From positions 1 to 64,000 of the forward strand of contig NZ_JACHCN010000021.1 of assembly GCF_014205795.1 (NCBI RefSeq): DNA of 64,000 bases, written 5' to 3'. Positions 9,109 to 17,940 of this stretch are shown piece by piece. Made by a program: the position numbers and the translations under genes. Within the stretch, counting starts at the first letter, position 1; each line of letters opens with the position of its first letter. Source of the DNA: Rhodanobacter sp. MP7CTX1. GTDB lineage: Bacteria; Pseudomonadota; Gammaproteobacteria; Xanthomonadales; Rhodanobacteraceae. The notes beneath the pieces were generated by a model, which was not told where the DNA came from, did not search any database, and worked only from the letters and a program-made list of their open reading frames with translations.

Positions 9109-11433
9109 TTAGAACGGCAGCTTCAGCGTGGGATCCACCGCGAGCAATTGCGTGCTGAAAACCTGCTGGATGCGCTTGAGCGCGACCGGGTTGTCCGCTT
9201 CGAAACGCAGCACCAGCACCGGCGTGGTGTTGGAAGCTCGGACCAGACCCCAACCATCCGGCCAATCGGCACGTACGCCGTCGATGGTGATAAGCGTGGC
9301 GTCGCCGAAACTGGCCTGCTGGCGCAACTTGTCCATGAAGCGATAGTGCTCGCCTTCGGCCAGTTCGATCTTGAGCTCCGGCGTGGAGATATTCTTCGGC
9401 AGTGTGTCGAAGATCTCCTCCGGCGTGCGCCCCTGCAGATCTCCTGCGAGTATCTCCAGCAACCGCGCCGCCGCGTAGATGCCATCATCGAAACCGTACC
9501 AGCGCTCCTTGAAGAAGAAGTGGCCACTCATTTCGCCAGCCAGCTCGGCGCCGGTTTCACGCATCTTTGCCTTGATCAGCGAATGGCCGGTACGCCACAT
9601 CAGCGGGCTGCCACCGGCATCGAGAATCTGGGCTTTCAAATGGCCGGTGCATTTCACGTCATAGATGATCGTGGCGCCCGGCTGGCGCGACAGCACATCG
9701 CGCGCGAACAGCATCAGCAGGCGGTCCGGATAGATGATCTCGCCGGATTTGGTCACCACGCCGAGGCGATCGCCGTCGCCGTCAAACGCGATGCCAAGAT
9801 CGGCGCCGGTGCTTTGCACCGAAAGGATCAGATCTTCCAGGTTGTGCGGATCGGACGGATCCGGATGATGATTCGGAAAAGTGCCGTCGACATCGCAATA
9901 CAGCGAGATCACTTCGCAACCGACGCCTTCGAGCACCTGTGGCGCCAGCGCACCAGGAATGCCGTTGCCGCAATCGACGACGATCTTCAGGCTACGCTCG
10001 GCCAACACGTCGGAGACGATTTTCTCGACGTAATCCGGGCCCACGTCGACCTGGCGCAGGCTGCCCTGGCCACCACTTTCCAACGCGCCGCTGGCGATTC
10101 GTTGGTACAGGTCCTGGATCGCCGCTTCGGCCAGTGTCTCGCCGCCGACCACGATCTTGAATCCGTTGTAGTCCGGTGGGTTGTGGCTGCCGGTGACCGC
10201 CACGCCACAGCCGGTATTGAATCGATAGGCCGCGTAGTAGACGACCGGCGTCGGCACCGCGCCCACGTCGATCACGTCGATGCCGGCCGCACGCAAGCCG
10301 TCGGACAACGCACCGGCCAGCTCCGGGCCGGACAAGCGGCCATCACGACCGACCACGATTTCGCGCAGGCCCTTCTCGCCCATCAGCGTGCCGATCGATT
10401 GACCGAGGGCGTGCGCAACGTCCTTGTTCAGGGTCTTGCCTACGACGCCGCGCACGTCGTACGCGCGAAAGATACTCGGATCCACCATGAGCGCCGCCGT
10501 GGCAGGAGGCGCTGGTGGCTTGGCGACCGCAGGCGGCGGCTCGGCCAGCGCGCGGGTATTCTCGATTCTTGCGGGCAACGCCAACTCCTCGGGTACGAGC
10601 GCTGAAGACTCACGCACACGAGTGCGCAACCACAGCAGAAATATCCCGCCGCCCAACCCCAGCAGCGTCAACAACGCGCTCAGCAACCAGGAGCGCGGCA
10701 ATACGATGAACGCGCCCGGCAACCCGGCGCCCACGCTGAACATGCTGCCCGCAACCGGCTTGCCCGTTTTCTCCGGTTCGGCCGAGGCGGTCCCGTTCGA
10801 CAGCAGCTGCAGGTCGCCACGCTCATTGCCCTGTCGCAAATCCAGGCGGCCGCCAGCAGGCGAGACCGACTCGAATCGCTGCTGCAATGGCGCGAACGGC
10901 AGCTCGACCCAGGCCCAGGCCTTCACTTGCGACGATGATCCCAACGGAATGACCAGACTCAGTCGACGATCGCCCTTGCCATAGGAAACGCTTTGCGCCG
11001 GCGGCATCCCATCCGCGCCCTGCGCAGCCATCAGCTGGGCCGCCTTGGCATAGCCAAACTCGCGGTAGTTGGCGTGCAACACCTCGTTCAGATCGCCGCT
11101 ATACAGCTCCAGTTTTCTGGCCTGCGGCAATTGCTGGCGCAACGCAGCCGCCGCCTTTACCGGGTCGCTCATCAGGGTGTTCGGATCGGCCGTCGCCAGC
11201 ACCCTCATGACGTTGCCACGCTCGCTGGCGATCTCTGCGGACAGCACCTTCACGGCTTCATTCTGTGCCGCATGCACGCGTTCGATGGCGTTGCTTTCAT
11301 TGGCAATCAACCAGGTCTGCCAGCCGCAGAACAGCCCCGCCATGAGCAGCAGCGTGCCGCCGGCCAGTAACAGCTGATGTCGCCAGTCAACCTGCAGACC
11401 GCGCAGACGCGACCCGGTGATGCTTATCGCCAT
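9109..11433 (-). CDS. algC: Membrane-anchored phosphomannomutase/phosphoglucomutase (AlgC type)
   Basis: Interconverts mannose or glucose 6-phosphate and 1-phosphate for exopolysaccharide and LPS sugars. The C-terminal about 450 residues form the alpha-D-phosphohexomutase fold: DPSIFRAYDVRG at the start, the phosphoserine loop TGSHNPPDYNG (Ser near 413) and the metal loop DGDGDR (near 547). The 774-aa protein also has about 310 extra N-terminal residues with two membrane segments (about 20-40 and 250-272) enclosing a presumed periplasmic domain. The ATG at 11433 follows GGGGCAGGAT; an ATG at 11472 is also in frame. Downstream of coaBC and dut, as in Pseudomonas. Confidence 0.92.
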   Translation of the reverse strand: MAISITGSRLRGLQVDWRHQLLLAGGTLLLMAGLFCGWQTWLIANESNAIERVHAAQNEAVKVLSAEIASERGNVMRVLATADPNTLMSDPVKAAAALRQQLPQARKLELYSGDLNEVLHANYREFGYAKAAQLMAAQGADGMPPAQSVSYGKGDRRLSLVIPLGSSSQVKAWAWVELPFAPLQQRFESVSPAGGRLDLRQGNERGDLQLLSNGTASAEPEKTGKPVAGSMFSVGAGLPGAFIVLPRSWLLSALLTLLGLGGGIFLLWLRTRVRESSALVPEELALPARIENTRALAEPPPAVAKPPAPPATAALMVDPSIFRAYDVRGVVGKTLNKDVAHALGQSIGTLMGEKGLREIVVGRDGRLSGPELAGALSDGLRAAGIDVIDVGAVPTPVVYYAAYRFNTGCGVAVTGSHNPPDYNGFKIVVGGETLAEAAIQDLYQRIASGALESGGQGSLRQVDVGPDYVEKIVSDVLAERSLKIVVDCGNGIPGALAPQVLEGVGCEVISLYCDVDGTFPNHHPDPSDPHNLEDLILSVQSTGADLGIAFDGDGDRLGVVTKSGEIIYPDRLLMLFARDVLSRQPGATIIYDVKCTGHLKAQILDAGGSPLMWRTGHSLIKAKMRETGAELAGEMSGHFFFKERWYGFDDGIYAAARLLEILAGDLQGRTPEEIFDTLPKNISTPELKIELAEGEHYRFMDKLRQQASFGDATLITIDGVRADWPDGWGLVRASNTTPVLVLRFEADNPVALKRIQQVFSTQLLAVDPTLKLPF

Positions 11434-11508
11434 ATCCTGCCCCCGCAGGTTGTGCATGCCAGGCCGATCCATGTCGCATCGGCTCGCTTCACATCGGACC
11501 CGCCCATC

Positions 11509-11976
11509 CTACTTGATACCCGTCGAACCAAACCCACCGTCACCGCGCTCGCTCGGCGCAAATGTCGTCACGATATTCAGCCGCGCCTGTGCGACCGGCA
11601 CCAGCAGCAGCTGGGCGATGCGATCACCCACGGCGATGGTGTAGGGCTGAGTGCCGCGATTCCAGCACGAAATCATTAGCGGGCCCTGGTAGTCGGCATC
11701 GATGACCCCGACCAGATTGCCCATGACCAGACCGTGTTTATGGCCCAGGCCGGAGCGCGGCACGATCAGTGCGCACCAGCCCGGGTCGCCGATGTGGATC
11801 GCGATGCCGCTGGGTACCAGCGCACTCTCGCCCGGTGCCAGGGTGAGCGGTTGCTCGAGTGCGGCGCGCAGATCCATGCCGGCACTGCCTGGAGTGGCGG
11901 CCTGTGGCAGCGGGATGCTGTCACCGAGACGTGGATCGAGAACCTTCAGTTCAACGTCAATGATCGCCCGATCCAT
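11509..11976 (-). CDS. dut: dUTP diphosphatase
   Basis: Hydrolyses dUTP to dUMP, keeping uracil out of DNA and feeding dTMP synthesis. The 155-aa trimer-type enzyme shows all five motifs: [31 protein letters not shown] and the C-terminal [10 protein letters not shown]. Its ATG overlaps the coaBC stop by one base (TGATG), indicating translational coupling. The order coaBC-dut-algC is shared with pseudomonads. Confidence 0.97.
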   Translation of the reverse strand: MDRAIIDVELKVLDPRLGDSIPLPQAATPGSAGMDLRAALEQPLTLAPGESALVPSGIAIHIGDPGWCALIVPRSGLGHKHGLVMGNLVGVIDADYQGPLMISCWNRGTQPYTIAVGDRIAQLLLVPVAQARLNIVTTFAPSERGDGGFGSTGIK

Positions 11977-13181
11977 CAGGAACGCCCGGATCGGTAGCGC
12001 GCGGCCACCTGCGCAATCAGCTGTTGCGCCAGCTCCGGTTTGGACGCACGCGGCAGCTCGAGCGCGCCGTCGCCCCAGTACAGAGTCAACGCATTGTCGG
12101 CCGCCTCGAAACCAAGGCCGCCGCCGACCTGATTGGCAGCGATCATGTCCAGACCCTTGCGTCGCAGTTTGTCCTGCGCGTAGCTCGCCACATCATGCGT
12201 CTCGGCGGCGAATCCGACCAGGAAGGGGTGCACAGTTTTCGCTGACAGGCTGGCCAGAATGTCCGGATTTTCACTGAGCTGCAGGGACAACCCCGCGCCG
12301 TCGTGCTTCTTCAGTTTGTGCGTGGCTATTTCCTGCGGGCGGTAATCACCCACGGCTGCCGCGCCGATATAGATGTCCGCCTGCGTGGCAGCATCGAGTA
12401 CGGCCGCGTGCATCTGTGCGGCGCTGCGCACGTCGATGCGCTGCGCTATGCCCACGGGCGTTGCAAGGCTCACTGGTCCGGCGACCAGAGTCACCCTGGC
12501 ACCCTCCTGCGCGGCAGCCTGCGCGATCGCAAAACCCATGCGGCCGGAGCTGCGGTTGCCGATGAAGCGTACGGGATCGATATCCTCGTACGTCGGTCCG
12601 GCGCTGACCAGCACGCTCAAGCCAGCCAGGGAGCCGCCGCCGAACGAGGCCACCAATGCTTCACGCAACTCATGCGGTTCGAGCATGCGGCCACTGCCGA
12701 TATCGCCGCAGGCCTGCTCGCCCGCAGCCGGCCCCAGCAAATGCGCACCACGCTGACGCAATGTTTCGATATTTGCCTGTACCGCCGGGTGCGCCCACAT
12801 CTGCTGGTTCATCGCCGGCGCGAGATACAACGGCGCGGCGCTGGCCAGACACAATGTGGTCAGCAGGTCATCGGCCAGCCCATGTGCCAGCCGCGCCAGC
12901 AGGTCCGCGCTGGCGGGCGCGATGAGGATACGTTCGGCCCAGCGCGCCAGCTCGATATGGCCCATCGCCGCTTCGGCCTGTTCATCCCAGAGGCTTACCC
13001 GCACGCTCTGGCCCGATAGCGCCTGAAACGTGGTCGGGCTGACGAAGTGGGTTGCGCGCTCGGTCATCACCACGCGCACTTGCGCATCCAGATCGCGCAG
13101 GCGACGGACCAGTTCGCAGGACTTGTAGGCGGCGATGCCACCGGACACTCCCAGCAAGATACGGCGTTGAGCAAGACTCAT
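11976..13181 (-). CDS. coaBC: Phosphopantothenoylcysteine decarboxylase/synthetase
   Basis: Bifunctional flavoprotein of coenzyme A synthesis: the CoaB part joins cysteine to phosphopantothenate and the CoaC part decarboxylates the product. The 401-aa protein has CoaC features at the N-terminus ([14 protein letters not shown], the FMN-binding [14 protein letters not shown], and PAMNQQMW) and CoaB features after about residue 190 ([25 protein letters not shown]). The ATG at 13181 fits the family N-terminus; the frame is open to 13631 but that part shadows radC. radC is divergent with only 96 bp between starts. Confidence 0.95.
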   Translation of the reverse strand: MSLAQRRILLGVSGGIAAYKSCELVRRLRDLDAQVRVVMTERATHFVSPTTFQALSGQSVRVSLWDEQAEAAMGHIELARWAERILIAPASADLLARLAHGLADDLLTTLCLASAAPLYLAPAMNQQMWAHPAVQANIETLRQRGAHLLGPAAGEQACGDIGSGRMLEPHELREALVASFGGGSLAGLSVLVSAGPTYEDIDPVRFIGNRSSGRMGFAIAQAAAQEGARVTLVAGPVSLATPVGIAQRIDVRSAAQMHAAVLDAATQADIYIGAAAVGDYRPQEIATHKLKKHDGAGLSLQLSENPDILASLSAKTVHPFLVGFAAETHDVASYAQDKLRRKGLDMIAANQVGGGLGFEAADNALTLYWGDGALELPRASKPELAQQLIAQVAARYRSGRS

Positions 13182-13277
13182 GTAAGACGGGCCTGACAAT
13201 CGGGCAGACACGTAGCTTACCGGATTCGTTCGGTTCAGCCGCTGCGCTAAATGGGTGGCAGCCTGCAGGCTACCAGG

Positions 13278-13949
13278 ATGAGTATCCGCGATTGGCCCGA
13301 AGGTGAACGTCCCCGTGAAAAACTGCTTGGCAACGGCAGCGCCATGCTCTCCGATGCCGAGCTGCTGGCGGTGTTGCTGGGCAGCGGCACTCGCGGCAAG
13401 GACGCGATTGCACTGGGTCGCGAACTGCTGATCAACGCTGGCAGCCTGGGCGCGCTGCTGAGCCGCCCCGAGCAACAGATCCGCGCCAGCGGCATGGGCC
13501 CGGCCAAACGGGCACGGATCATCGCCGCGCTGGAGCTGGCCCGACGCAGCCTGGCTGAAGAACTGCAGCAACGGCAAAGTCTGGGCAATCCGCGCGACAG
13601 CGGCGACTACCTGCGGGCGCGCCTGCGCCATCTACCGTACGAGGTGTTCGGCTGCCTCTACCTGGACAATCGTCACCGCGTGCTGGCCTTCGAGGAGCTG
13701 TTTCGCGGCACCGTGGATGGCGCCAGCGTGCATCCGCGCGAAGTGGTGCGGGCATGTTTGCAGCACAACGCCAGCGCCGTGATCTTTGCGCACAATCACC
13801 CCTCGGGTGTTGCCGAACCCAGCGCCGCCGACCGCGCGATCACCCATGACCTGCGCGATGCATTGCAACTGGTCGGTGTGCGTGTGCTCGATCATCTGGT
13901 GATCGGCAGCGGCGAACCGGTATCGATGGCAGCCCGCGGCCTGCTTTGA
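13278..13949 (+). CDS. radC: RadC-family JAB/MPN domain protein
   Basis: A 223-aa protein with an N-terminal helix-hairpin-helix-like region (LLAVLLGSGTRGKDA) and a C-terminal MPN/JAMM metalloprotease-like domain whose zinc motif is HNHPSGVAEPSAAD. The biological function of RadC remains uncertain despite its name. The ATG at 13278 (MSIRDWPEGERPREKLL) matches the usual N-terminus; an ATG at 13251 would add nine unusual residues. It is divergent from coaBC. Confidence 0.93.
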   Translation: MSIRDWPEGERPREKLLGNGSAMLSDAELLAVLLGSGTRGKDAIALGRELLINAGSLGALLSRPEQQIRASGMGPAKRARIIAALELARRSLAEELQQRQSLGNPRDSGDYLRARLRHLPYEVFGCLYLDNRHRVLAFEELFRGTVDGASVHPREVVRACLQHNASAVIFAHNHPSGVAEPSAADRAITHDLRDALQLVGVRVLDHLVIGSGEPVSMAARGLL

Positions 13950-13994
13950 GCCGGCCAAGCTCTCCGGGGTAGCCGGTGCCGGGACTCAGACACC

Positions 13995-14025
13995 AAAAAA
14001 ACGGCGTGGTAGTGAACCACGCCGT
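13995..14025 (-). terminator. Intrinsic terminator on the minus strand without an assigned gene
   Basis: A perfect 10-bp stem (14025-14016 with 14010-14001, 5-base loop) is followed on the minus strand by seven T residues (14001-13995). It is a strong Rho-independent terminator reading leftward. No convincing minus-strand coding gene lies between it and argS, so it implies a small RNA or small peptide transcript starting within about 14,030-14,480. Confidence 0.75.
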
Positions 14026-14173
14026 GGGGCCGATTGAGTAAGGGGAGAGAGCGGCGTCTCCAGATGCCTGTCATGGAGGGGAGTCATGCTTGGCACACGG
14101 GCAGTGTCGCAGCGCCGCATGACAAACCAATGACGTCCATCGCATGAAGTTAGCGCCGGCAGGTTGCCGAAAC

Positions 14174-14346
14174 TTATACACAAAGTAGCGATATAGGCAC
14201 TTGCCGGCCCTTTCGTACACCCAGGGACAGATTGTTATTCTAATTAATTGATTTTGATACGTTATTTTTTTGATAACCCTGATTTTCGCGGCGAGGGAAC
14301 ACACTTCTACCGCACGTCTCAAGCTTTCCCCACAGACTTATCCACA
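14174..14346 (+). promoter_or_regulatory. DnaA-box cluster with AT-rich unwinding-like block
   Basis: TTATACACA (14174-14182) and TTATCCACA (14338-14346) both match the DnaA box TTWTNCACA exactly; TTCCCCACA (14326-14334) is a near match. Between them is an AT-rich stretch with GATACGTTATTTT (14256-14268), which fits the E. coli 13-mer GATCTNTTNTTTT at 9 of its 11 fixed positions. The layout resembles a replication origin or a DnaA-titrating or DnaA-regulated region. No dnaA gene is in the window. Confidence 0.4.
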
Positions 14347-14447
14347 ACACCAGCCGCCGCAGTGCATCAAAATCCGGGCAAGCCATGGCGATGCCGGCCG
14401 GACTCGATCACCGTCGACATCCCGCGTTCGACCCTGAGGCGGTCTGT

Positions 14448-14453
14448 TAGAAT
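14448..14453 (+). promoter_or_regulatory. Probable argS -10 box
   Basis: TAGAAT (14448-14453) lies 32 bp before the argS GTG. The nearest -35-like hexamer (TTCGAC, 14427-14432) has a short 15-bp spacer, so strength is uncertain. Confidence 0.4.
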
Positions 14454-14484
14454 TGGCGGTTCCATCAGGAAATGATCCCGCCCC

Positions 14485-16173
14485 GTGAAAGCACAGTTGC
14501 GCGACCTAGTTTTGCAGGCCATCCAGACGCTGCAAGGCGATGCCACCCTGCCCGTCGACCTGCCACTTCCGGGGTTTGTGATCGAACGTGCGCGCAGCCG
14601 CGAACACGGCGACTTCGCCTGCAACGTGGCGATGTTGCTGGCCAAGCCAGCGCGCCTCAAGCCGCGCGAGCTGGCCGAGAAACTGGTGGCCGCTTTGCCC
14701 GCGAATGCGCTGGTGGAGAAGGTGGAAATCGCCGGCCCCGGCTTCATCAACTTCTACCTGGCCGCAGAGGCGTATCACGCCGAGCTGCAGCAGATCCTTG
14801 ATCAGGGCGACGCTTACGGCCGCAGCCGCAGCGGTGCCGGCAAGATGGCGGGCGTGGAATTTGTCTCGGCCAACCCGACCGGTCCGTTGCATGTGGGCCA
14901 CGGCCGCGCCGCGGCAATTGGCGACTGCCTGAGTCGGCTGCTTGAGGCCACCGGCTGGAATGTCCGACGCGAGTTCTATTACAACGACGCCGGCGTGCAG
15001 ATTGCGAACCTCGCGATCTCGGTGCAAGCGCGTGCGCGCGGCATTACCCCGGACGACAGCGGCTGGCCGGAAAACGGTTACCGCGGCGACTACATCGCCG
15101 ACGTCGCGCGTGCCTATCTCGATCGCGAGTCGGTCATGGCCGATGGCGAGACAGTGACCGGCGCCGGTGATGTCGATGACCTCGAGGCGATCCGCCATTT
15201 CGCCGTGGCAAGCCTGCGCCGCGAGCAGGATCTCGATCTGAAGGCATTCGGTGTCGGCTTCGACACCTACTTCCTCGAATCGTCCCTGTATACCGACGGC
15301 AAGGTGGAAGAGACCGTTCGCGAGCTGGTTGCCCACGGCCACACCTATGAAGAAGGTGGCGCGCTGTGGCTGCGCACCACGGATTTCGGTGACGACAAGG
15401 ACCGCGTCATGCGCAAGTCCGACGGCACTTATACCTATTTCCTACCGGACGTTGCCTATCACCGTAGCAAGTGGCAGCGCGGTTACGAGCGCGCGATCAC
15501 CGAACTCGGCTCCGATCACCATGGCTCGCTGGCGCGCGTGAAGGCCGGCCTGCAGGCGCTCGATACGGGCATCCCGAAGGGTTGGCCGGAATACGTGCTG
15601 CACCAGATGGTGACCGTGATGCGCGGCGGCGAGGAAGTGAAGATCTCCAAGCGTGCCGGCAGCTACGTCACCTTGCGCGACCTGATCGACGAAGTCGGCC
15701 GCGATGCCACGCGCTTCTTCCTCATCTCGCGCAAGTCCGATTCGCAGCTGGTGTTCGACATCGACCTGGCCCGCTCGCAGACGCGTGACAATCCGGTCTA
15801 CTACGTGCAGTACGCCCACGCCCGCATCTGCCGGGTATTCCGCCAGATGGCGGAAAAGGGCTGGACGTTCGACGCGGGCGACGGCCTCGCCCAGCTGCAC
15901 CTGCTCGGCAACGAGGACGAACAGATCCTGCTGACCGAGTTGTCGAAGTACCCGGAGCTGGTCGAAACTGCAGCCGCCAATCTCGAGCCGCACCTGCTGG
16001 CGACCGCATTGCGCGAGTTGGCCAATGCGTTGCACAGCTTTTACGACAAGCACAAAGTTTTGATCGACGACAAGCCGCAGCGCGACGCACGCCTGGTGTT
16101 GCTGATGGCTACGCGTCAGGTACTGAAGAACGGTCTTGAATTATTGGGCCTGAGCGCCCCGGAGAGCATGTAA
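14485..16173 (+). CDS. argS: Arginyl-tRNA synthetase
   Basis: Charges tRNA-Arg. The 562-aa class I enzyme has the ArgRS N-terminal add-1 domain, the HIGH-type motif in [15 protein letters not shown] (about residues 130-144), the KMSKS-region variant [11 protein letters not shown] (about 387-397) and the C-terminal DALR anticodon domain. Start is GTG at 14485, with AGGAA somewhat far upstream (about 14467). Its stop overlaps the next ATG (TAATG), so it is coupled to the SPOR protein gene. Confidence 0.96.
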   Translation: MKAQLRDLVLQAIQTLQGDATLPVDLPLPGFVIERARSREHGDFACNVAMLLAKPARLKPRELAEKLVAALPANALVEKVEIAGPGFINFYLAAEAYHAELQQILDQGDAYGRSRSGAGKMAGVEFVSANPTGPLHVGHGRAAAIGDCLSRLLEATGWNVRREFYYNDAGVQIANLAISVQARARGITPDDSGWPENGYRGDYIADVARAYLDRESVMADGETVTGAGDVDDLEAIRHFAVASLRREQDLDLKAFGVGFDTYFLESSLYTDGKVEETVRELVAHGHTYEEGGALWLRTTDFGDDKDRVMRKSDGTYTYFLPDVAYHRSKWQRGYERAITELGSDHHGSLARVKAGLQALDTGIPKGWPEYVLHQMVTVMRGGEEVKISKRAGSYVTLRDLIDEVGRDATRFFLISRKSDSQLVFDIDLARSQTRDNPVYYVQYAHARICRVFRQMAEKGWTFDAGDGLAQLHLLGNEDEQILLTELSKYPELVETAAANLEPHLLATALRELANALHSFYDKHKVLIDDKPQRDARLVLLMATRQVLKNGLELLGLSAPESM

Positions 16174-16901
16174 TGGCAGCACGCAAGGGCAGGGGCCGGC
16201 AGGCCGTGCGCAATGGCAACAATGGCTTTCCCGGCTGGGGATATGCGGTCATCGGCATCCTGGTCGGTGCGATCCTGGCGGTCGTGATGATGCGCGGCAG
16301 CTTGCTGAGCAGCCTGCAGAAACCCGTCGGCCCGCAGGCGAACCCGCAAGCTACCGCCGAACCCGGCAGCGAGCCGGGCGTGGCCGAACCGGCAGCCAGT
16401 GTGGCCGCGCCGAAGAAGCCGCAATACGATTTCTATTCCGTGCTGTCGGAAAAAGAAGTGCGTATTCCGGACGCCGAAATCAGCGCGCAGGCCCGTGCCG
16501 AACAGCAGCAGAAACAGCTTGCCTCACAGTCGGCCCAGCAGGAGGCTCCAGCCCAGCAGCCACCGGCCGCTGCCCAGCATGCAACGCCCAGCACCCGTAC
16601 TCCGGCTGCCGTCAGCGAAAACATCACTGCCGCTCCCGCCAGCGCGGCTCCGACGCCCGCTGCTGGCAGCGGTTACCTGCTGCAGGTCGGTGCCTTCCCA
16701 AGCGCCGCCGATGCGGAAACGTTGAAGGCCAAGCTCGCCATGCAGGGCTTCATCGCCAACGTGCAGTCCGTCAGCATCGGTGGCCAGACCTTTCACCGTG
16801 TCCGCCTCGGGCCGTTCCCGTCCGCCACCGAGCTGGAATCGACCAAGCAGCGTCTGGCCGGCGCCGGGATCAATGCGATTGCGTTGAAAGAAGGGAAGTA
16901 G
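16173..16901 (+). CDS. SPOR-domain inner-membrane protein
   Basis: A 242-aa bitopic membrane protein: short basic cytoplasmic tail, one membrane segment (about residues 24-47), a Pro/Ala/Gln-rich periplasmic linker, and a C-terminal SPOR domain (about 168-240, YLLQVGAFPSAADAETLKAK). SPOR domains bind denuded glycan strands at the division septum, so a role in cell division like FtsN or DedD is likely. The ATG overlaps the argS stop. An argS-SPOR gene pair is common in gammaproteobacteria. Confidence 0.9.
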   Translation: MAARKGRGRQAVRNGNNGFPGWGYAVIGILVGAILAVVMMRGSLLSSLQKPVGPQANPQATAEPGSEPGVAEPAASVAAPKKPQYDFYSVLSEKEVRIPDAEISAQARAEQQQKQLASQSAQQEAPAQQPPAAAQHATPSTRTPAAVSENITAAPASAAPTPAAGSGYLLQVGAFPSAADAETLKAKLAMQGFIANVQSVSIGGQTFHRVRLGPFPSATELESTKQRLAGAGINAIALKEGK

Positions 16902-16927
16902 GCTGCAGCTAGATGTTCACCATGAAA

Positions 16928-16952
16928 GGCCGCGCATCCGCGCGGCCTTTTT
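16928..16952 (+). terminator. Intrinsic terminator after argS-SPOR
   Basis: GGCCGCGC (16928-16935) and GCGCGGCC (16940-16947) form a GC-rich stem with a 4-base loop, followed by five T residues. It lies 27 bp past the SPOR gene stop. Confidence 0.88.
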
Positions 16953-17007
16953 CGTTTCGATGCGAAATCCGCATACCGTCCCATGAACCTGTTCGGCTAA
17001 GCGCCGA

Positions 17008-17886
17008 TCACTGTCGGCGTTTGAGTCGGATCAGCGCCGAAATATCGTCATCGCCATGGCCTTCGCTCATCAGCTGCGCATAGTCGGCGAGCGAACGCTC
17101 GATCACACTCGTCGCGGTGCCGGCCTGTTCGGCGATGCCGCGAACGATGGCGAGATCCTTGTGCAGCAGGGCCAGCTTGAAGCCGACGCTGAACTCGTTG
17201 CGCAGCATGGTGGCACCACGCTTGTCGAGGAACCAGTTGCCGGCGGCACCGGCGCCGAGCGTTGGGATAAGCCGTTCGGGATCCAGGCCCAGCGCGTCGC
17301 CGAGCGCGAGGCCCTCGCAGACTGCCTGTGCGATACCAGCCACCAACACCTGGTTCACCGCCTTGGTCGCCTGGCCGGCACCGACGTCGCCGAGATGGGT
17401 GACGCGCAGGGCATAGGCTTCCAGCACGGGCATCGCCCGTTGCAGCACATCAGAATCGCCACCGACCATGATGGACAATTTGCCGTTCTTTGCACCTTCC
17501 ACGCCACCGGAGACCGGCGCATCGAGGAAGTGCGCGCCGACTTGTGCCAGCCGCAACGCGGCTCGCCTGGCGGTGTCCGGCGCCACCGTAGAATGATCGA
17601 TCACGATCGCGCCGGGTTTGAGGTGCGGTGCGAGTGCCTCGACCAGGTTGAGCACATCGGCATCGGCAGTGACGCACAGTGCAATCACGTCGCATGACGC
17701 GCCGAGCTCGGCCAACGTGGTCGGTGCGAGCACGCCCCATTCGCGAGCCAGTGCCTCAGCCTTTGCCTGCGTGCGATTCGCTACGGCGTGCAGCAGGCCC
17801 TTTGCGTTGAGATGACCTGCCATTGGCGCACCCATCGCGCCGAGTCCGATGAATGCTGTTTGGGGGCTCGCTGTTTTGAGGGTCAT
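17008..17886 (-). CDS. NAD(P)-dependent 3-hydroxyisobutyrate dehydrogenase family protein
   Basis: A 292-aa beta-hydroxyacid dehydrogenase. The N-terminal Rossmann fold shows FIGLGAMGAPMAGHL, the substrate loop DAPVSGGVEGAKNG follows, and the catalytic Lys lies in GAGQATKAVNQ (about residue 173). The family includes 3-hydroxyisobutyrate, tartronate semialdehyde and glyoxylate/succinic semialdehyde reductases; the substrate here cannot be told by eye. The ATG at 17886 has AGGAA upstream. It is a separate unit, convergent with the SPOR gene across the terminator. Confidence 0.9.
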   Translation of the reverse strand: MTLKTASPQTAFIGLGAMGAPMAGHLNAKGLLHAVANRTQAKAEALAREWGVLAPTTLAELGASCDVIALCVTADADVLNLVEALAPHLKPGAIVIDHSTVAPDTARRAALRLAQVGAHFLDAPVSGGVEGAKNGKLSIMVGGDSDVLQRAMPVLEAYALRVTHLGDVGAGQATKAVNQVLVAGIAQAVCEGLALGDALGLDPERLIPTLGAGAAGNWFLDKRGATMLRNEFSVGFKLALLHKDLAIVRGIAEQAGTATSVIERSLADYAQLMSEGHGDDDISALIRLKRRQ

Positions 17887-17896
17887 GCGTGTTCCT

Positions 17897-17919
17897 GCGG
17901 GATTCGGGATTCGGGATTC
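17897..17919. repeat. Short tandem GGGATTC repeat
   Basis: Three consecutive GGGATTC units lie just upstream of the dehydrogenase start. Such runs occur in intergenic DNA of this bacterial group; no function is visible. Confidence 0.5.
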
Positions 17920-17940
17920 GATAGGTAGATTATCGCGAGC

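Larger units (their letters stand above)
14026..14484. other. Long intergenic region upstream of argS
   Basis: No convincing protein gene is seen. On the minus strand a 33-codon frame (14087-13986) ends inside the terminator hairpin but lacks a ribosome site. The region holds DnaA-box-like sequences (14174-14182, 14326-14334, 14338-14346), an AT-rich block (about 14231-14284) and the probable argS -10 box. Confidence 0.6.

Noticed and set aside
13182..13631. Minus-strand extension upstream of coaBC
   Set aside because: It is antisense to radC, and the CoaC N-terminus begins at the ATG at 13181.
13986..14087. 33-codon minus-strand frame ending in the orphan terminator
   Set aside because: No ribosome site, and its end lies inside the hairpin; an RNA is the simpler reading, so it is not listed as a gene.
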